Assembly: GCF_963678635.1 (NCBI RefSeq)
Contig: NC_087068.1
Location: 31,064,318 to 31,128,317 of the forward strand
DNA length: 64,000 bases
Source: Symsagittifera roscoffensis
Lineage: Eukaryota; Xenacoelomorpha; Acoela; Convolutidae
Reading direction: 5' to 3'
Within the stretch, counting starts at the first letter, position 1. Each line of letters starts with the position of its first letter. The position numbers and the translations under genes are program-made. Shown here in pieces: positions 10,811 through 21,890 of this stretch. The notes beneath the pieces were generated by a model. That model did not search any database, had not been told where the DNA came from, and saw only the letters and a list, made by a program, of their open reading frames with translations.

Positions 10811-11820
10811 GGCAGCAGTCTTGCTAACATATCAGCAGTGTTCCATGCAAGCCTCAACTTCGGATATTTTCTTTACATCGCTTTTCTACCGAATATCAAC
10901 TTGAATGAGTTCGATGAAGATCCAAACGACTTAGGCAGATTGCTATATTCGATTCAACTTTGTAGTCGCAGGAATTTCAATCAGCAATGCGCACAAAAGT
11001 TTAAGCGACCATTGATGGCTTAGCTTGGAACGAACATCATTTTTAGGATGCAGTTAGAGAACTATGACGACATTTTGCACATCCACCCGAATTTGTAGAG
11101 TTTCATCAAATTTTTCATCCGGTTTCCAAGACTTATCCCAGGCCGACCCAAAACATTGAACGATTACGCTCAATTCATTATAACTATGACTGGTACGCAG
11201 GAAAAAAGCTTGTTTCAACTTCATGGGCATGTGGATCACAGGCTCGGAATATCTCATAGAGAAAGATCAATGGTTTCTAATTGCTAAAAAAAATCTGCTC
11301 TCCAAATATAAACAGCAATCAACTTAAAAAAACAGCAAAACTACAGTTACAACTAGAGGCCCAGCTAAAGCTTAAGGTACCTGTTTGATAATTTTTGACT
11401 TTGTTGTAGTGATGCGGGATGCAATAAGTAATTTCAAAAATTTAAAAATTGGGCTACATCCAAAACCTTAATTGTTGCTCTATTAAAATATGAGAAAAAT
11501 TTTGTGATCCTAGAAATTTCCCAGCGACATATTTTTGTACAAATCTTAAGACGTAGCATTTTATGCAGGAAACCGTTCGACAACCTGTTTCCTCGATTAA
11601 ACCCTTGTTGGAAGATTGAATTGTTTTCGAGAAGAGTCAAAAAGTTTGGAAAAAACGGACAAGAAATCAAAACATTGACTTTTCTAAAGTGCATAAAATT
11701 TGTAAGAAAAATTGGGCATGAGCGCTTACACAGGGGAGCTTCGCTCAGCCCTATAATTTGATTGAACCCATAATCTAAGATTTGAGAGGGTATTTTTTGG
11801 AAAAAAGAATTTTTGGAAAA
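10811..11820. repeat. Satellite unit 3, subtype B (1,010 bp)
   Basis: Subtype B: carries CATGGGCATGTGG, GGTTTCCAAGAC, AATTTGTAGAG and TTAGCTTGGAACG. It is nearly identical to unit 5. Confidence 0.9.
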
Positions 11821-12833
11821 GGCAGCAGTCTTGCTAACATATCAGCAGTGTTCCATGCAAGCCTCATCTTCGGATATTTTCTTTACATCGCTTTTCTACC
11901 GAATATCAACTTGAATGAGTTCGATGAAGATCCAAACGACTTAGGCAGATTGCTATATTCGATTCAACTTTGTAGTCGCAGGAATTTCAATCAGCAATGC
12001 GCACAAAAGTTTAAGCGACCATTGATGGCTTAGCTAGCAACGAACATCATTTTTTAGGATGCAGTTAGAGAACTATGACGACATTTTGCACATCCACCCG
12101 AATTTGTAAAGTTTCGTCAAATTTTTCATCCGGTCTCCAAAACTTATCCCAGGCCGACCCAAAACATTGAACGATTACGCTCAATTCATTATAACTATGA
12201 CTGGTACGCAGGAAAAAAGCTTGTTTCAACTTCATAGGCATGTGGATCACAGGCTCGGAATATCTCATAGAGAAAGATCAATGGTTTCTAATTGCTAAAA
12301 AAATTTGCTCTCCAAATATAAACAGCAATCAACTTCAACAAAACAGCAAAACTACAGTTATAACTAGAGGCCCAGCTAAAGCTTAAGGTACCTGTTTGAT
12401 AATTTTTGATTTTGTTGTAGTGATGCGGGATGCAATAAGTAATTTCAAAAATTTAAAAATTGGGCTACATCCAAAACCTTAATTGTTGCTCTATTAAAAT
12501 ATGAGAAAAAATTTGTGATCCTAGAAATTTCCCAGCGACATATTTTTGTACAAATCTTAAGACGTAGCATTTTATGCAGGAAACCGTTCGACAACCTGTT
12601 TCCTCGATTAAACCCTTGTTGGAAGATTGAATTGTTTTCGAGAAGAGTCAAAAAGTTTCGAAAAAACGGACAAGAAATCAAAACATTGACTTTTCTAAAG
12701 TGCATAAAATTTGTAAGAAAAATTGGGCATGAGCGCTTACACAGGGGAGCTTCGCTCAGCCCTATAATTTGATTGAACCCATAATCTAAGATTTCAGAGG
12801 GTATTTTTTGGAAAAAAAGGAATTTTTGGAAAA
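11821..12833. repeat. Satellite unit 4, subtype A (1,013 bp)
   Basis: Repeats the diagnostic variants of unit 2, with one visible private change (CCTCATCTTCGG for CCTCAACTTCGG). Confidence 0.9.
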
Positions 12834-13843
12834 GGCAGCAGTCTTGCTAACATATCAGCAGTGTTCCATGCAAGCCTCAACTTCGGATATTTTCTTTACA
12901 TCGCTTTTCTACCGAATATCAACTTGAATGAGTTCGATGAAGATCCAAACGACTTAGGCAGATTGCTATATTCGATTCAACTTTGTAGTCGCAGGAATTT
13001 CAATCAGCAATGCGCACAAAAGTTTAAGCGACCATTGATGGCTTAGCTTGGAACGAACATCATTTTTAGGATGCAGTTAGAGAACTATGACGACATTTTG
13101 CACATCCACCCGAATTTGTAGAGTTTCATCAAATTTTTCATCCGGTTTCCAAGACTTATCCCAGGCCGACCCAAAACATTGAACGATTACGCTCAATTCA
13201 TTATAACTATGACTGGTACGCAGGAAAAAAGCTTGTTTCAACTTCATGGGCATGTGGATCACAGGCTCGGAATATCTCATAGAGAAAGATCAATGGTTTC
13301 TAATTGCTAAAAAAAATCTGCTCTCCAAATATAAACAGCAATCAACTTAAAAAAACAGCAAAACTACAGTTACAACTAGAGGCCCAGCTAAAGCTTAAGG
13401 TACCTGTTTGATAATTTTTGACTTTGTTGTAGTGATGCGGGATGCAATAAGTAATTTCAAAAATTTAAAAATTGGGCTACATCCAAAACCTTAATTGTTG
13501 CTCTATTAAAATATGAGAAAAATTTTGTGATCCTAGAAATTTCCCAGCGACATATTTTTGTACAAATCTTAAGACGTAGCATTTTATGCAGGAAACCGTT
13601 CGACAACCTGTTTCCTCGATTAAACCCTTGTTGGAAGATTGAATTGTTTTCGAGAAGAGTCAAAAAGTTTCGAAAAAACGGACAAGAAATCAAAACATTG
13701 ACTTTTCTAAAGTGCATAAAATTTGTAAGAAAAATTGGGCATGAGCGCTTACACAGGGGAGCTTCGCTCAGCCCTATAATTTGATTGAACCCATAATCTA
13801 AGATTTGAGAGGGTATTTTTTGGAAAAAAGAATTTTTGGAAAA
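12834..13843. repeat. Satellite unit 5, subtype B (1,010 bp)
   Basis: Repeats the diagnostic variants of unit 3. Units 2+3 and 4+5 together form a 2,023-bp dimeric higher-order repeat. Confidence 0.9.
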
Positions 13844-14835
13844 GGCAGCAGTCTTGCTAACATATCAGCAGTGTTCCATGCAAGCCTCAACTTCGGATAT
13901 TTTCTTTACATCGCTTTTCTACCGAATATCAACTTGAATGAGTTCGATGAAGATCCAAACGACTTAGGCAGATTGCTATATTCGATTCAACTTTGTAGTC
14001 GCAGGAATTTCAATCAGCAATGCGCACAAAAGTTTAAGCGACCATTGATGGCTTAGCTTGGAACGAACATCATTTTTAGGATGCAGTTAGAGAACTATGA
14101 CGACATTTTGCACATCCACCCGAATTTGTAGTTTCATCAAATTTTTCATCCGGTTTCCAAGACTTATCCCAGGCCGACCCAAAACATTGAACGATTACGC
14201 TCAATTCATTATAACTATGACTGGTACGCAGGAAAAAAGCTTGTTTCAACTTCATGGGCATGTGGATCACAGGCTCGGAATATCTCATAGAGAAAGATCA
14301 ATGGTTTCTAATTGCTAAAAAAAAATCTGCTCTCCAAATATAAACAGCAATCAACTTAAAAAAAACAGCAAAACTACAGTTACAACTAGAGGCCCAGCTA
14401 AAGCTTAAGGTACCTGTTTGATAATTTTTGACTTTGTTGTAGTGATGCAATAAGTAATTTCAAAAATTTAAAAATTGGGCTACATCCAAAACCTTAATTG
14501 TTGCTCTATTAAAATATGAGAAAAATTTTGTGATCTTAGAAATTTCCCAGCGACATATTTTTGTACAAATCTTAAGACGTAGCATTTTATGCAGGAAACC
14601 TTTCCACAACCTGTTTCTTCGATTAAACCCTTGTTGGAAGATTGAATTGTTTTCGAGAAGAGTCAAAACGTTTCAAAAAAAAACGGACAAGAAATCAAAA
14701 CATTGACTTTTCTGATGTGCATAAAATTTGTAAGAAAAAAAAGGGCATGAGCGCTTACACAGGGGAGCTTCGCTCAGCCCTCTAATTTGATTGAACCCAT
14801 TATCTAAGATTTGAGAGGGTATTTTTGGAAAAAAG
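13844..14835. repeat. Satellite unit 6, subtype B-like, decaying
   Basis: B-type variants in its left half, with small deletions (AATTTGTAGTTTCATC, loss of GCGGGAT) and rising divergence toward the right end. It runs into the short subrepeats at about 14820. Confidence 0.85.
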
Positions 14836-15180
14836 AAGTTTCAAAAAACGGTCAAAAAATCGAAAATTTTTAACTTTGCCGAAGATCATAACGTTTTGTT
14901 TTAGAAAAAATTGTGCCTAACCACTCATGCATGGTGAGCTTCTCACAACCCGTTCTACCCATTGAAATCAAAATCTCAGATTTCGGAGGGTAGTTTTCGA
15001 AAAAAGGCATAAAGTTTCAAAAAACGATCAAAAATCGAAAATTTTACTTTTCGGAATATCATAACTTTTTGTTTTAGAAAAAATTGGGCGTAACCGCTCA
15101 TGCATGGGGAGCTTTTCACAGCCCGTTCTGCCCATTGAAACCGAAATCTCAGGATTGAGAGAGTAGTTTTTCAGAAAAGT
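14740..15180. repeat. ~174-bp subrepeats flanking the satellite
   Basis: The 3' module of the satellite unit (GGGGAGCTTCGCTCAGCCC, then AACCCAT and GAGAGGGTA) recurs in diverged form at about 14757, 14930 and 15103, a period near 174 bp. The large unit therefore contains one copy of a smaller older repeat. Confidence 0.7.
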
Positions 15181-15530
15181 TTTAAAAAAACATCAAAAAA
15201 TCCGAAACTTGACTTTTCTGAGGGCCATAACTTTTTCTGGTCGTAGCCGCTGATGCGTAACCTCTAAAAATACCCTCTCAATCCGTAGCCGCTAAAAAAT
15301 ACCATCTCAAAATTACCCTCTCTGATACGTAGCCGCCATAGTTTTTCTGGGCGTACCCTCTAAAAAATTCGGCGTAGCTCTCCTGCGAAAGTTGGTACCA
15401 CCGAAAACCGGTTGAGTAGTTTTTGAGAAATAAATTTTTGGAAGTGAAATTTTATTTTTAAAGCGTCTCAAAATAAAATTTAAAAAAAAACCGATCCCAT
15501 ATATTTTCAGAAAAAGTGTTTTTATCAAAC
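15181..15530. repeat. Scrambled remains of the subrepeats
   Basis: Short fragments such as CGTAGCCGCT and ACCCTCT recur in irregular order between 15238 and 15390. No gene is visible. Confidence 0.4.
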
Positions 15531-15660
15531 AGGAATTATTTAATAACTACAGATTCAGCCAGTGACTGCGTGTACGAGCTCTAGCCTAAAAAAATTTGTT
15601 CTTCGGCCATCAAAACATAAGGCAGCGAATGCAGCATTAACGAAACAAGCGAAAATCTTC

Positions 15661-16858
15661 TACTTCAACGCAGCGCAGCATCCTGGACTACGCCGCCTCT
15701 GCCTGGCAGCCGTGGATTGTCAGGACGCAAATGGACCGCTTGGAAAGAGCGCAGAACCAAGCTCTTCGTCGCATCACCGACCAGACCGCCTCCTCTCCTG
15801 TGGAAGCCCTCCGCATCGAAGCGGGCCGGCCCAGCTATGAGACAATCTCCCGGCAGCTGATAGCCACCTTCAGGGAGAAAGCGTTCAGATGTCCTCCGAA
15901 ACCAGAAGGACTAACCCCCCGAGAACCGCTTGCTGGCCCTACTGAGTACCTGTGGACCGCCAACCCCAGGAAATGGACTGTGAGCTCAACACTGGTTGGT
16001 GGCAACAGAACTGACAATGCCAGGACCGACGCCATCCGAGTCATCCGCAAGAGTGAGGCCAAGTGGGTGATCTACACAGATGGATCAGCCTCTGAAGGTA
16101 CCCACTTTGGCGGGTCTGCGATGGTTGTGACCCAAGGCGACCCGGAAAATCCAGTCACGATCGACAAGATAAAAACCAAAGGAAGGATCATCACATATTC
16201 CTATGAAGAAGAGAAAGAGGCTATGGATAGCGCAATCAAGTGGCTGGAAAAGAACACCGTTGAAGAGCACGACAAGGTACTGATTTGCATCGACTCCCAG
16301 TCTCTGACCGCCGCTCTGGACAATGAAAGCCCTGATGTTGCCTCCTTGTGCCGTCGGCTGGATGCCATGGACCGCCACATCGACATCCAATGGGTTCCCG
16401 GCCACATGGACATTCCCGGGAACGAACTCGCCGACAAATTTGCCAACGAAGCCACAGAACTCGAAGACGACGCCCAACCTACAAGCCTGAAAGCCGCCAA
16501 AGCAGTAATCAAACGAACCCTGAAAGACAAATCGCCCTCCCACGCCAGGACAGCAGCTGTGTACGCCAACCACTCTACCGCCAAGGACGAGAAAACGCTG
16601 ACCAATAGAAGAGACGCCGTCATGTTAGCGAGACTGTGAGCGGGGCACAGCATGCAACTGGCTGCGTATCGCCACCTCATGGACCCAACAACAGACCCAA
16701 GATGCCCAAAATGCTTCCAAGATAACCAAACCCTGGAACACTGGCTGCTCGAATGTCCAGCAACTCTCAGGACCCGACAATCCATATTTGGCGACACCAC
16801 CACCGAGCTTTCAGTCCTTACCGACGATCCGATCGAGCTGGCGAAGCGCTGCCTCTGA
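15661..16858 (+). pseudogene. 3' end of an RNase H-bearing non-LTR retrotransposon
   Basis: Starts inside the C-terminal part of ORF2 (ILDYAASAWQPW, then LERAQNQALRRIT), so the insertion is 5'-truncated or its 5' part is lost. Counting from the Met at 15731, RNase H shows all acidic residues: D117 (IYTDGSA), E near 161 (EEEKEA), D188 (CIDSQS), H225 and D235 (VPGHMDIPGNELADKFANEA). A zinc knuckle follows (CPKC-x9-H-x4-C, 16700-16755). One TGA at 16637-16639 separates RNase H from the knuckle at LARL*AGHS, where a CGA arginine codon would fit. Otherwise 15731-16858 is open. Codons are much more GC-rich than in neighbouring elements, suggesting a younger or different source. I, R1 or LOA-type clades carry this domain order. 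Confidence 0.85.
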
Positions 16859-16924
16859 GCACGCTTCGGCTCCCACACAGAAGAAGAAGCAGGAACAGCG
16901 TCTCAACGAAGATTTTCATTACAC

Positions 16925-17730
16925 TGGCGAAAAGTCTCGAGATTCAAAAAAAATACTTGAAAGCATTCTCACCATTCCTGGATGCGGATAATGTAATTCA
17001 ATCCAACAGTCAAGTAAAAAGGGCCCCTCTTACTACAATATCAGCTACACCAGCCATTCTAGATGCTAGAAACATAATTACGCGTCAGTTCATATAGCTT
17101 CGTAAAATCTACTGGGCATGTCGGGAACACAAGCAAAACCATGCAACCTAACAAAAAAAACAACAACAACAGGCGTCAACAACAGTTGATCAGACAACTA
17201 CTCATGGCAGACATATCGAAATACAGATTCTCGACAAAACTAGTTGCTCTTCAGGAAACAGGTGTGAACTTCTTTAGATCACAAGCAACAATGAGTTTCG
17301 TCAATTGCATTGCTGTGTTTTCACTTGCTTAGTTATTAGAGCAGTGTACATTAAAATCATCTCAATTTCGCGTGGACTACTTACAAGATTTCAGTGACGA
17401 GGCTCTCACATTCTTCAGTACAGCCAGTCAGAAATACTTAAAAAGAATACCACCTGGAGCAGCAAAATTTTGGGGAGCATGAGAATGTTCAGTTTTCATT
17501 AGCAAACGACCCCAATTCAACATTATCGGATTAAACAATTACACCAAGGCAGCTTCACGACAATTGCATGTCAAACAGGTCCCTTATTGAACACTACTGA
17601 TATCATAAAACACTGACACAAAGGATACTTTCGGTCTTACACCAAAGCATTTTCTCACAGGCATACCACCTGAAAACTATGTCACATGGGCATTCAGAAC
17701 AGAAAGACGGTGATATATTACATTAGGTGG
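16925..17730 (+). pseudogene. BEL/Pao-like LTR retrotransposon pol fragment (integrase end)
   Basis: Read across frames, the piece gives LKAFSPFLDADNVI, PAILDARNIITRQFI (integrase zinc-binding N-terminal region), LMADISKYRF and ETGVNFF, then CLVIRAVYIKIISISRG (core strand), FISKRPQFNIIGLNNYTKAA (where functional relatives have a DNG motif) and LTPKHFLTGIPPENY (post-integrase motif). The order of families such as BEL/Pao is kept, but the reading frame breaks many times and the visible catalytic position reads N, so it is dead. No LTR was found. Assignment rests on motif recall only. Confidence 0.6.
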
Positions 17731-17734
17731 TAGG

Positions 17735-18150
17735 TTTAATTTCAATAGCTGGATCGCTTTTTGTTAACTTCGCTCATTCTTTATTATCTATTTTCAAAGC
17801 CAAATTTTTAGGCAGAAGTGTAAAAAGTGAATTTTTGAAAAGCATTTCATTTGGCAGAGTTATGTTTTTACAAAAACTATCTTATAGCATACCATGTTCA
17901 ATTGATTGAAAATGAAATGACTATATTATGCATCATAGTTCTCAAATTTTATACATGCACTATACTCAAAAATATCACCTATTGTGACATCGTCAGAAAG
18001 GCGTCAGCAAGAGAACTACGGATAGAATATGACGCAGACATACAGAAATTATGTCAGACAAATAGACTCGGGAAATCATCTTCTGAGGGAAGCATGTCCT
18101 GATGGCCTTTTACCCACTGTTGTTTGGCACAGTCGCGGAAAGATGAACCA
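17735..18150. other. Boundary between the BEL/Pao-like and Penelope-like relics
   Basis: No recognisable domain. The Penelope-like reading frame becomes readable from about 18150. Confidence 0.35.
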
Positions 18151-18154
18151 ACTC

Positions 18155-19075
18155 AGATCCACTGTTAGTACTAGACAATAAGAAACTGTCAGAGCTGGCA
18201 TTGAAGCAGAAGAGGCCTTTGAGAGCAGTTGGCAACTCTATTCGTGTAGTTAGCAGCATTGAACCACCAGAGTATGTGATTGACTATTTATCCTTCAGCC
18301 CTCAGCACCCAGATGTTGACAAGTTTAAGGAAATGTAAATCTTGGCGGACATGGATCGGTAGCTGTAGGGCCTCAAAAATTCTGATGTCGACGAAGATGT
18401 GCTTATTGAAGTGAAGGCGGAGTTGTTTGGTTACTTGAACATAATGAAAAAAAAAAACAAGCGACTTCTGGACATCTTAGGGGGAAGACAATTTGCAAAA
18501 CCTAACTGGCGGCTTAAACGCAGAGGAACGTGGGTGAGAGTTGAACAGTAGTTCAACGAAGATCTGTCTCAGCTTATCAATGAGGAGAGAATCAGCGAGT
18601 TTACACGGCCGTACGGTCCACCGGGACTCAACCAGCTCGTCTGTAAGGGCTTGCAAAAGTCCATAAAACTGATACACCTCTGCGACCAATCTTTTCTTTG
18701 CCCGGCAGCTCCTATCAGAATTTGACGCAGAAGTTAGCCAAGTACCTAGAAGTTAATCCAGACGCCAGCATTGAAACGCCAACAATATAGGTGAAAGAAC
18801 GGCTTGCTAGTCTTGAGCTTGACGAAGTCAAGGTGATGATTTTTTTTTTGGATGTGAAATCCCTGTTCACTAATGTGCCGGTTGAGGAATCAATTCAGAA
18901 AGCGGCTGATCAGCTGTATGAAAAAGATTGTCATCCTGAGCTTGAAAAAGACACATTCATTGAGTTAATGCGTCTGACGGCGAAGAAAGTTTGTTTCATG
19001 AGTGGAGGAGACTGGTACATACAGAAAGATGGCGTGGCAATGGGTTCTGTATTAGCTTATTGGTGGAGCCATACA
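18155..19075 (+). pseudogene. Penelope-like element: N-terminal region and RT motifs to B
   Basis: Penelope-like elements encode an RT related to telomerase plus, usually, a GIY-YIG endonuclease. Readable here in order: NKKLSELALKQKRPLRAVGN, SSIEPPEYVIDYLS, then LKNSDVDEDVLIEV, RGTWVRVEQ, TPLRPIFSLPGSSYQN (about 18675-18725), VMIFFLDVKSLFTNVPVEES (motif A, about 18832-18890), and KDGVAMGS (motif B, about 19024-19047). Stops at about 18336, 18360, 18548 and 18787 and several frame changes show it is inactive. Confidence 0.85.
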
Positions 19076-19079
19076 CAAC

Positions 19080-19262
19080 ATGACCGCTATCGAAGAAGTT
19101 GACCACCAAAAAGACAATACTCCAGCCCCGGCTTCTACTTTTTTATGTGGCGGTTGCAGTGCTTGGTTTCACAGAAAATGCATAACGCTGACAGTTGCGG
19201 AGAACAAGAAGTACAAACCAGGTGTTGAGGGGTACCGTGGTTGTCGGATAATCATTAGTCAG
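19080..19262 (+). other. PHD-finger-like segment inside the Penelope-like RT
   Basis: Between RT motif B (AMGS) and motif C (YVDD) lies an open stretch reading FLCGGCSAWFHRKCITLT, a C-x2-C-W-F-H-x2-C arrangement typical of the middle of a PHD finger, followed by ENKKYK and YRGCR, which keeps only part of the final C-x2-C. It continues without a stop into GRYVDDIL. I do not know this as a normal part of Penelope-like RTs. Confidence 0.5.
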
Positions 19263-19264
19263 CC

Positions 19265-19670
19265 CCGCGGTGAATTAGACAAAGCTATGTTGTTTGGAAG
19301 ATATGTTGACGACATCTTGCGCCCGCTCAAGCTGCAGAAGTGCAACACATCGTCGATCGTGTTGCTTCCCAATTTAGAATTCACGACGGAATAAAGTGAT
19401 GTTCTCTTCCCTTTCTGGACATACTCGTCACCCGCACAGGCAGCAAAGTGGCGACTTCCTGGCACTCGAAGCCAACGGACACCAGGCTCATTTTTGGTTT
19501 CCATGCGTGTGCGCCCACAAGATTCACACGGAACATAATAGATGGTACTATACATCGAATTAAATATGCTACATCACCTTGGGAAGCGTTTCACAGCGGT
19601 TTGGAGAAGGCAGTTAAACAGTGGGAGGCCAATCAATATCCACCTTCTTGTTAAGTCCCTATCATACGTT
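19265..19670 (+). pseudogene. Penelope-like element: RT motif C and thumb region
   Basis: LFGRYVDDIL (motif C, about 19287-19320) followed in another frame by VLFPFLDILVTRTGS, TSWHSKPTDT, FGFHACAPTRFTRNIIDGT, SPWEAFHSGLEKA and QWEANQYPPSC. The last three are characteristic of the region behind RT in Penelope-like elements. A stop at 19392 interrupts the frame. Confidence 0.8.
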
Positions 19671-19689
19671 CAACTGTTCAGAAGAAGAT

Positions 19690-20169
19690 GATACATGTTC
19701 AAACGCAACAAGCCAGCCAGTCAAGGAAGATCAGCCGGTGGTTGTGATGTTGCAATACAGAGGACGTACATCAGATGCCTTCGCAAAAAAGTTGCAATGT
19801 ATTGCTAATGGTTTGTCTATCGTTTTTACGAACCGGAAGCTGAAAACTTGTTTACTATCACTTAAAGGCAGTTTCTCCCAGATTGTAGTCGAGTTGTCTA
19901 CCAATTCACATGTTCAAGCTGCAACGCTTGCTACGTCGGTCAGACAACGCGACATTTACAAACTCGGCAAACGGAACATTAAAGAGCAACTGCGCCAATT
20001 GGAGCACATATCCGCGAGTGTGAGGGACAGAACGCCGTCGTATCTAAGGTTATTGATAGATGTCTGGAAATCATTAAACTATTGACGCACGAAGTCCTGT
20101 ATATTGCGAAGAGGAGACACTCGCTGAATCAGAGAGAGGAATACCGGCAGCTCTCCCTTAAACTATAGT
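19690..20169 (+). pseudogene. Penelope-like element: GIY-YIG endonuclease
   Basis: The C-terminal domain reads SRVVYQFTCSSCNACYVGQT, with the Cys pair between the GIY- and YIG-like strands, then TRHLQTR with the expected helix arginine, then after an in-frame TAA (19980-19982) GAHIREC, KLLTHEVLYIAKRRHSLNQR and a natural stop at 20167-20169. The linker before it (TNRKLKTCLLSLKGSF) also matches the family. GIY-YIG would nick target DNA in the active element. This copy is broken. Confidence 0.8.
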
Positions 20170-21412
20170 CTCAATGTTTTAACAGTATTGTTAACTTGAA
20201 TTCATTTTTTCGTTCCATTTTGGTGCTATTTTACATTTAGTTAAATTTTTTCGACATGTGGCATCGTTTACGATTGTGTTTTTGTTTTTCAAATTTTACA
20301 AATGATGTCGAATTGACGAAATTGTTTTAACACTGACATTCTTTTTATTAGAATCCGGAAATTTAGTAAAAGCTGGTGTACACAGAATCGGGACAACAAG
20401 AGTATCGAATTGGTTAATACTTGTGGTAAAAACAAAACTTATTAACCGTAGGTAACGCACGAAGACAAATAAATAAGTAATGAACTGCAACTCTTAAACA
20501 AGATAAATCGGTATGAATCACTAAAGCTTATAATCAATGTTGGGTATGAAGGCTTACAACAACGCGATCTGCATCGAACTGCATACACCAAGGTTATGTA
20601 ACAATCACAGCAAAATTTGATGGGATAAAATGGTGAGGGTTATTATTGGGTCAAAGCTTTACTTTTTAAAACAAAATGAAAACTACATAGAAAAAATGAT
20701 TACAGGTACGGAAACATGATTAAAACTTAAAGATTTAGAGCGGTTTGGTACGGTACACGTTACTGTGCTATGTAAGCACCAAAAGAACTACAGTTTCTTA
20801 CTAAGATCCAGAATCATGACTAATTAACTTGAACAAAATAACCATGGAAGGGATATCTGAAAATTGGAAGGTATCGATAGAATTGTAACCCTTGTAATTG
20901 AGTGCCGACTGCGGAAACAACACCAAAAAGAACAGTTTTACATATTGAAGACGGCAAAGACAAATATGACAGACATCACTTGGATTCCTATGGGCTTTTT
21001 GCATAAACGAAAAATTAGTGCGGACAGTAATCTTTAGAAGTTATGATTCAGTATGGCGGTAAACGGAAAAATCAACACACTAAAAACAAGCGACCATTGA
21101 TTTCTTAAATTATTGAACTAAACTGCTCGTCTTTCACCATATTATTCTTGCTTGAATTAGATTTAAATAAATATATATTAACGTACAAAAAGGAACTCTT
21201 GATCCAAACGTTGTATGGTACACCTTGATATCAAAACAGGACATCAGTTACCACTACGGTGAGGTATAATTACTCATGTACAAATTACCGGTGCATTACA
21301 TTAGTTTCATTGCATATTACCGAAATATCTTTTCAGATTTTGAAACACTCAAAATTGCAAAAGTAATTAGAGTCAAAAACAATGATAGCAAACATTTTCA
21401 AAGCAAAACATA
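20170..21412. other. No supported gene
   Basis: AT-rich. On the minus strand 20830-21004 contains DVCHICLCRLQY and, after a TTTCCGCAG acceptor, SALNYKGYNSIDTFQFSD, which could be exon fragments, but no consistent gene model could be built. Confidence 0.3.
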
Positions 21413-21890
21413 GCCAACTGAAAGTTGGAAAAGAGTAATGAACGCAAAGAAACGGAAAAAACTACTTGTTTTTCCAAAAAATTTCAGCTTTTGAATTTCG
21501 AAGAAAAAATTAGATGGCCTTGAAGCTCTTTGAATTTGTAGAACAATTTATGATTTACACTTTTTGCTAAAAATAACCCAATTTGAGAAAACTGGATTAA
21601 TAGGTAAAACTTTTGTTTCGCTGGAAAATCTGATAATTAATTTCCATTGTCGAAATTAGAAGTTGATCACGTTTCTCGTGACCTTTACAATTTTGCTGTT
21701 CGATAGGGGAGTTTGTCTTTCTTTTAACAAGAGAAATGCACTGAACTTAAAAAAAAACAAATCAAACCGCGAAAAACTAAAATTGAGCGTGAACAAATTA
21801 TAAGACTTTTTCCTGAAAAAAAACAAAAATAAAAAAATCAGCAAGACCTATATAAGGGTACTCAGTACGTTCATTACTCTTAATAATTGT
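21413..21890. repeat. Internally deleted copy of the 3.3-6.7 kb element
   Basis: Begins with ACATAGCCAACTGAAAGTTGGAAAAG and GAGAAAACTGGATTAATAGG blocks in the order seen at 3303-3410, then passes directly into blocks seen at 6490-6680 (AATCTGATAATTAA, GAAGTTGATCA, GACCTATATAAGGG, TTCATTACTCTTA). The 3 kb coding part is absent, as expected for a non-autonomous derivative. Confidence 0.6.

Noticed and set aside
9411-13784. Recurring 83-87-codon frames on both strands of each satellite unit
   Set aside because: They recur because the units are nearly identical. Overlapping antiparallel frames, no family match, and conservation explained by recent amplification.
16085-16878. Long minus-strand frames opposite the RNase H domain
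   Set aside because: Mirror frames of a GC-rich coding region; the plus strand shows catalytic motifs in order.
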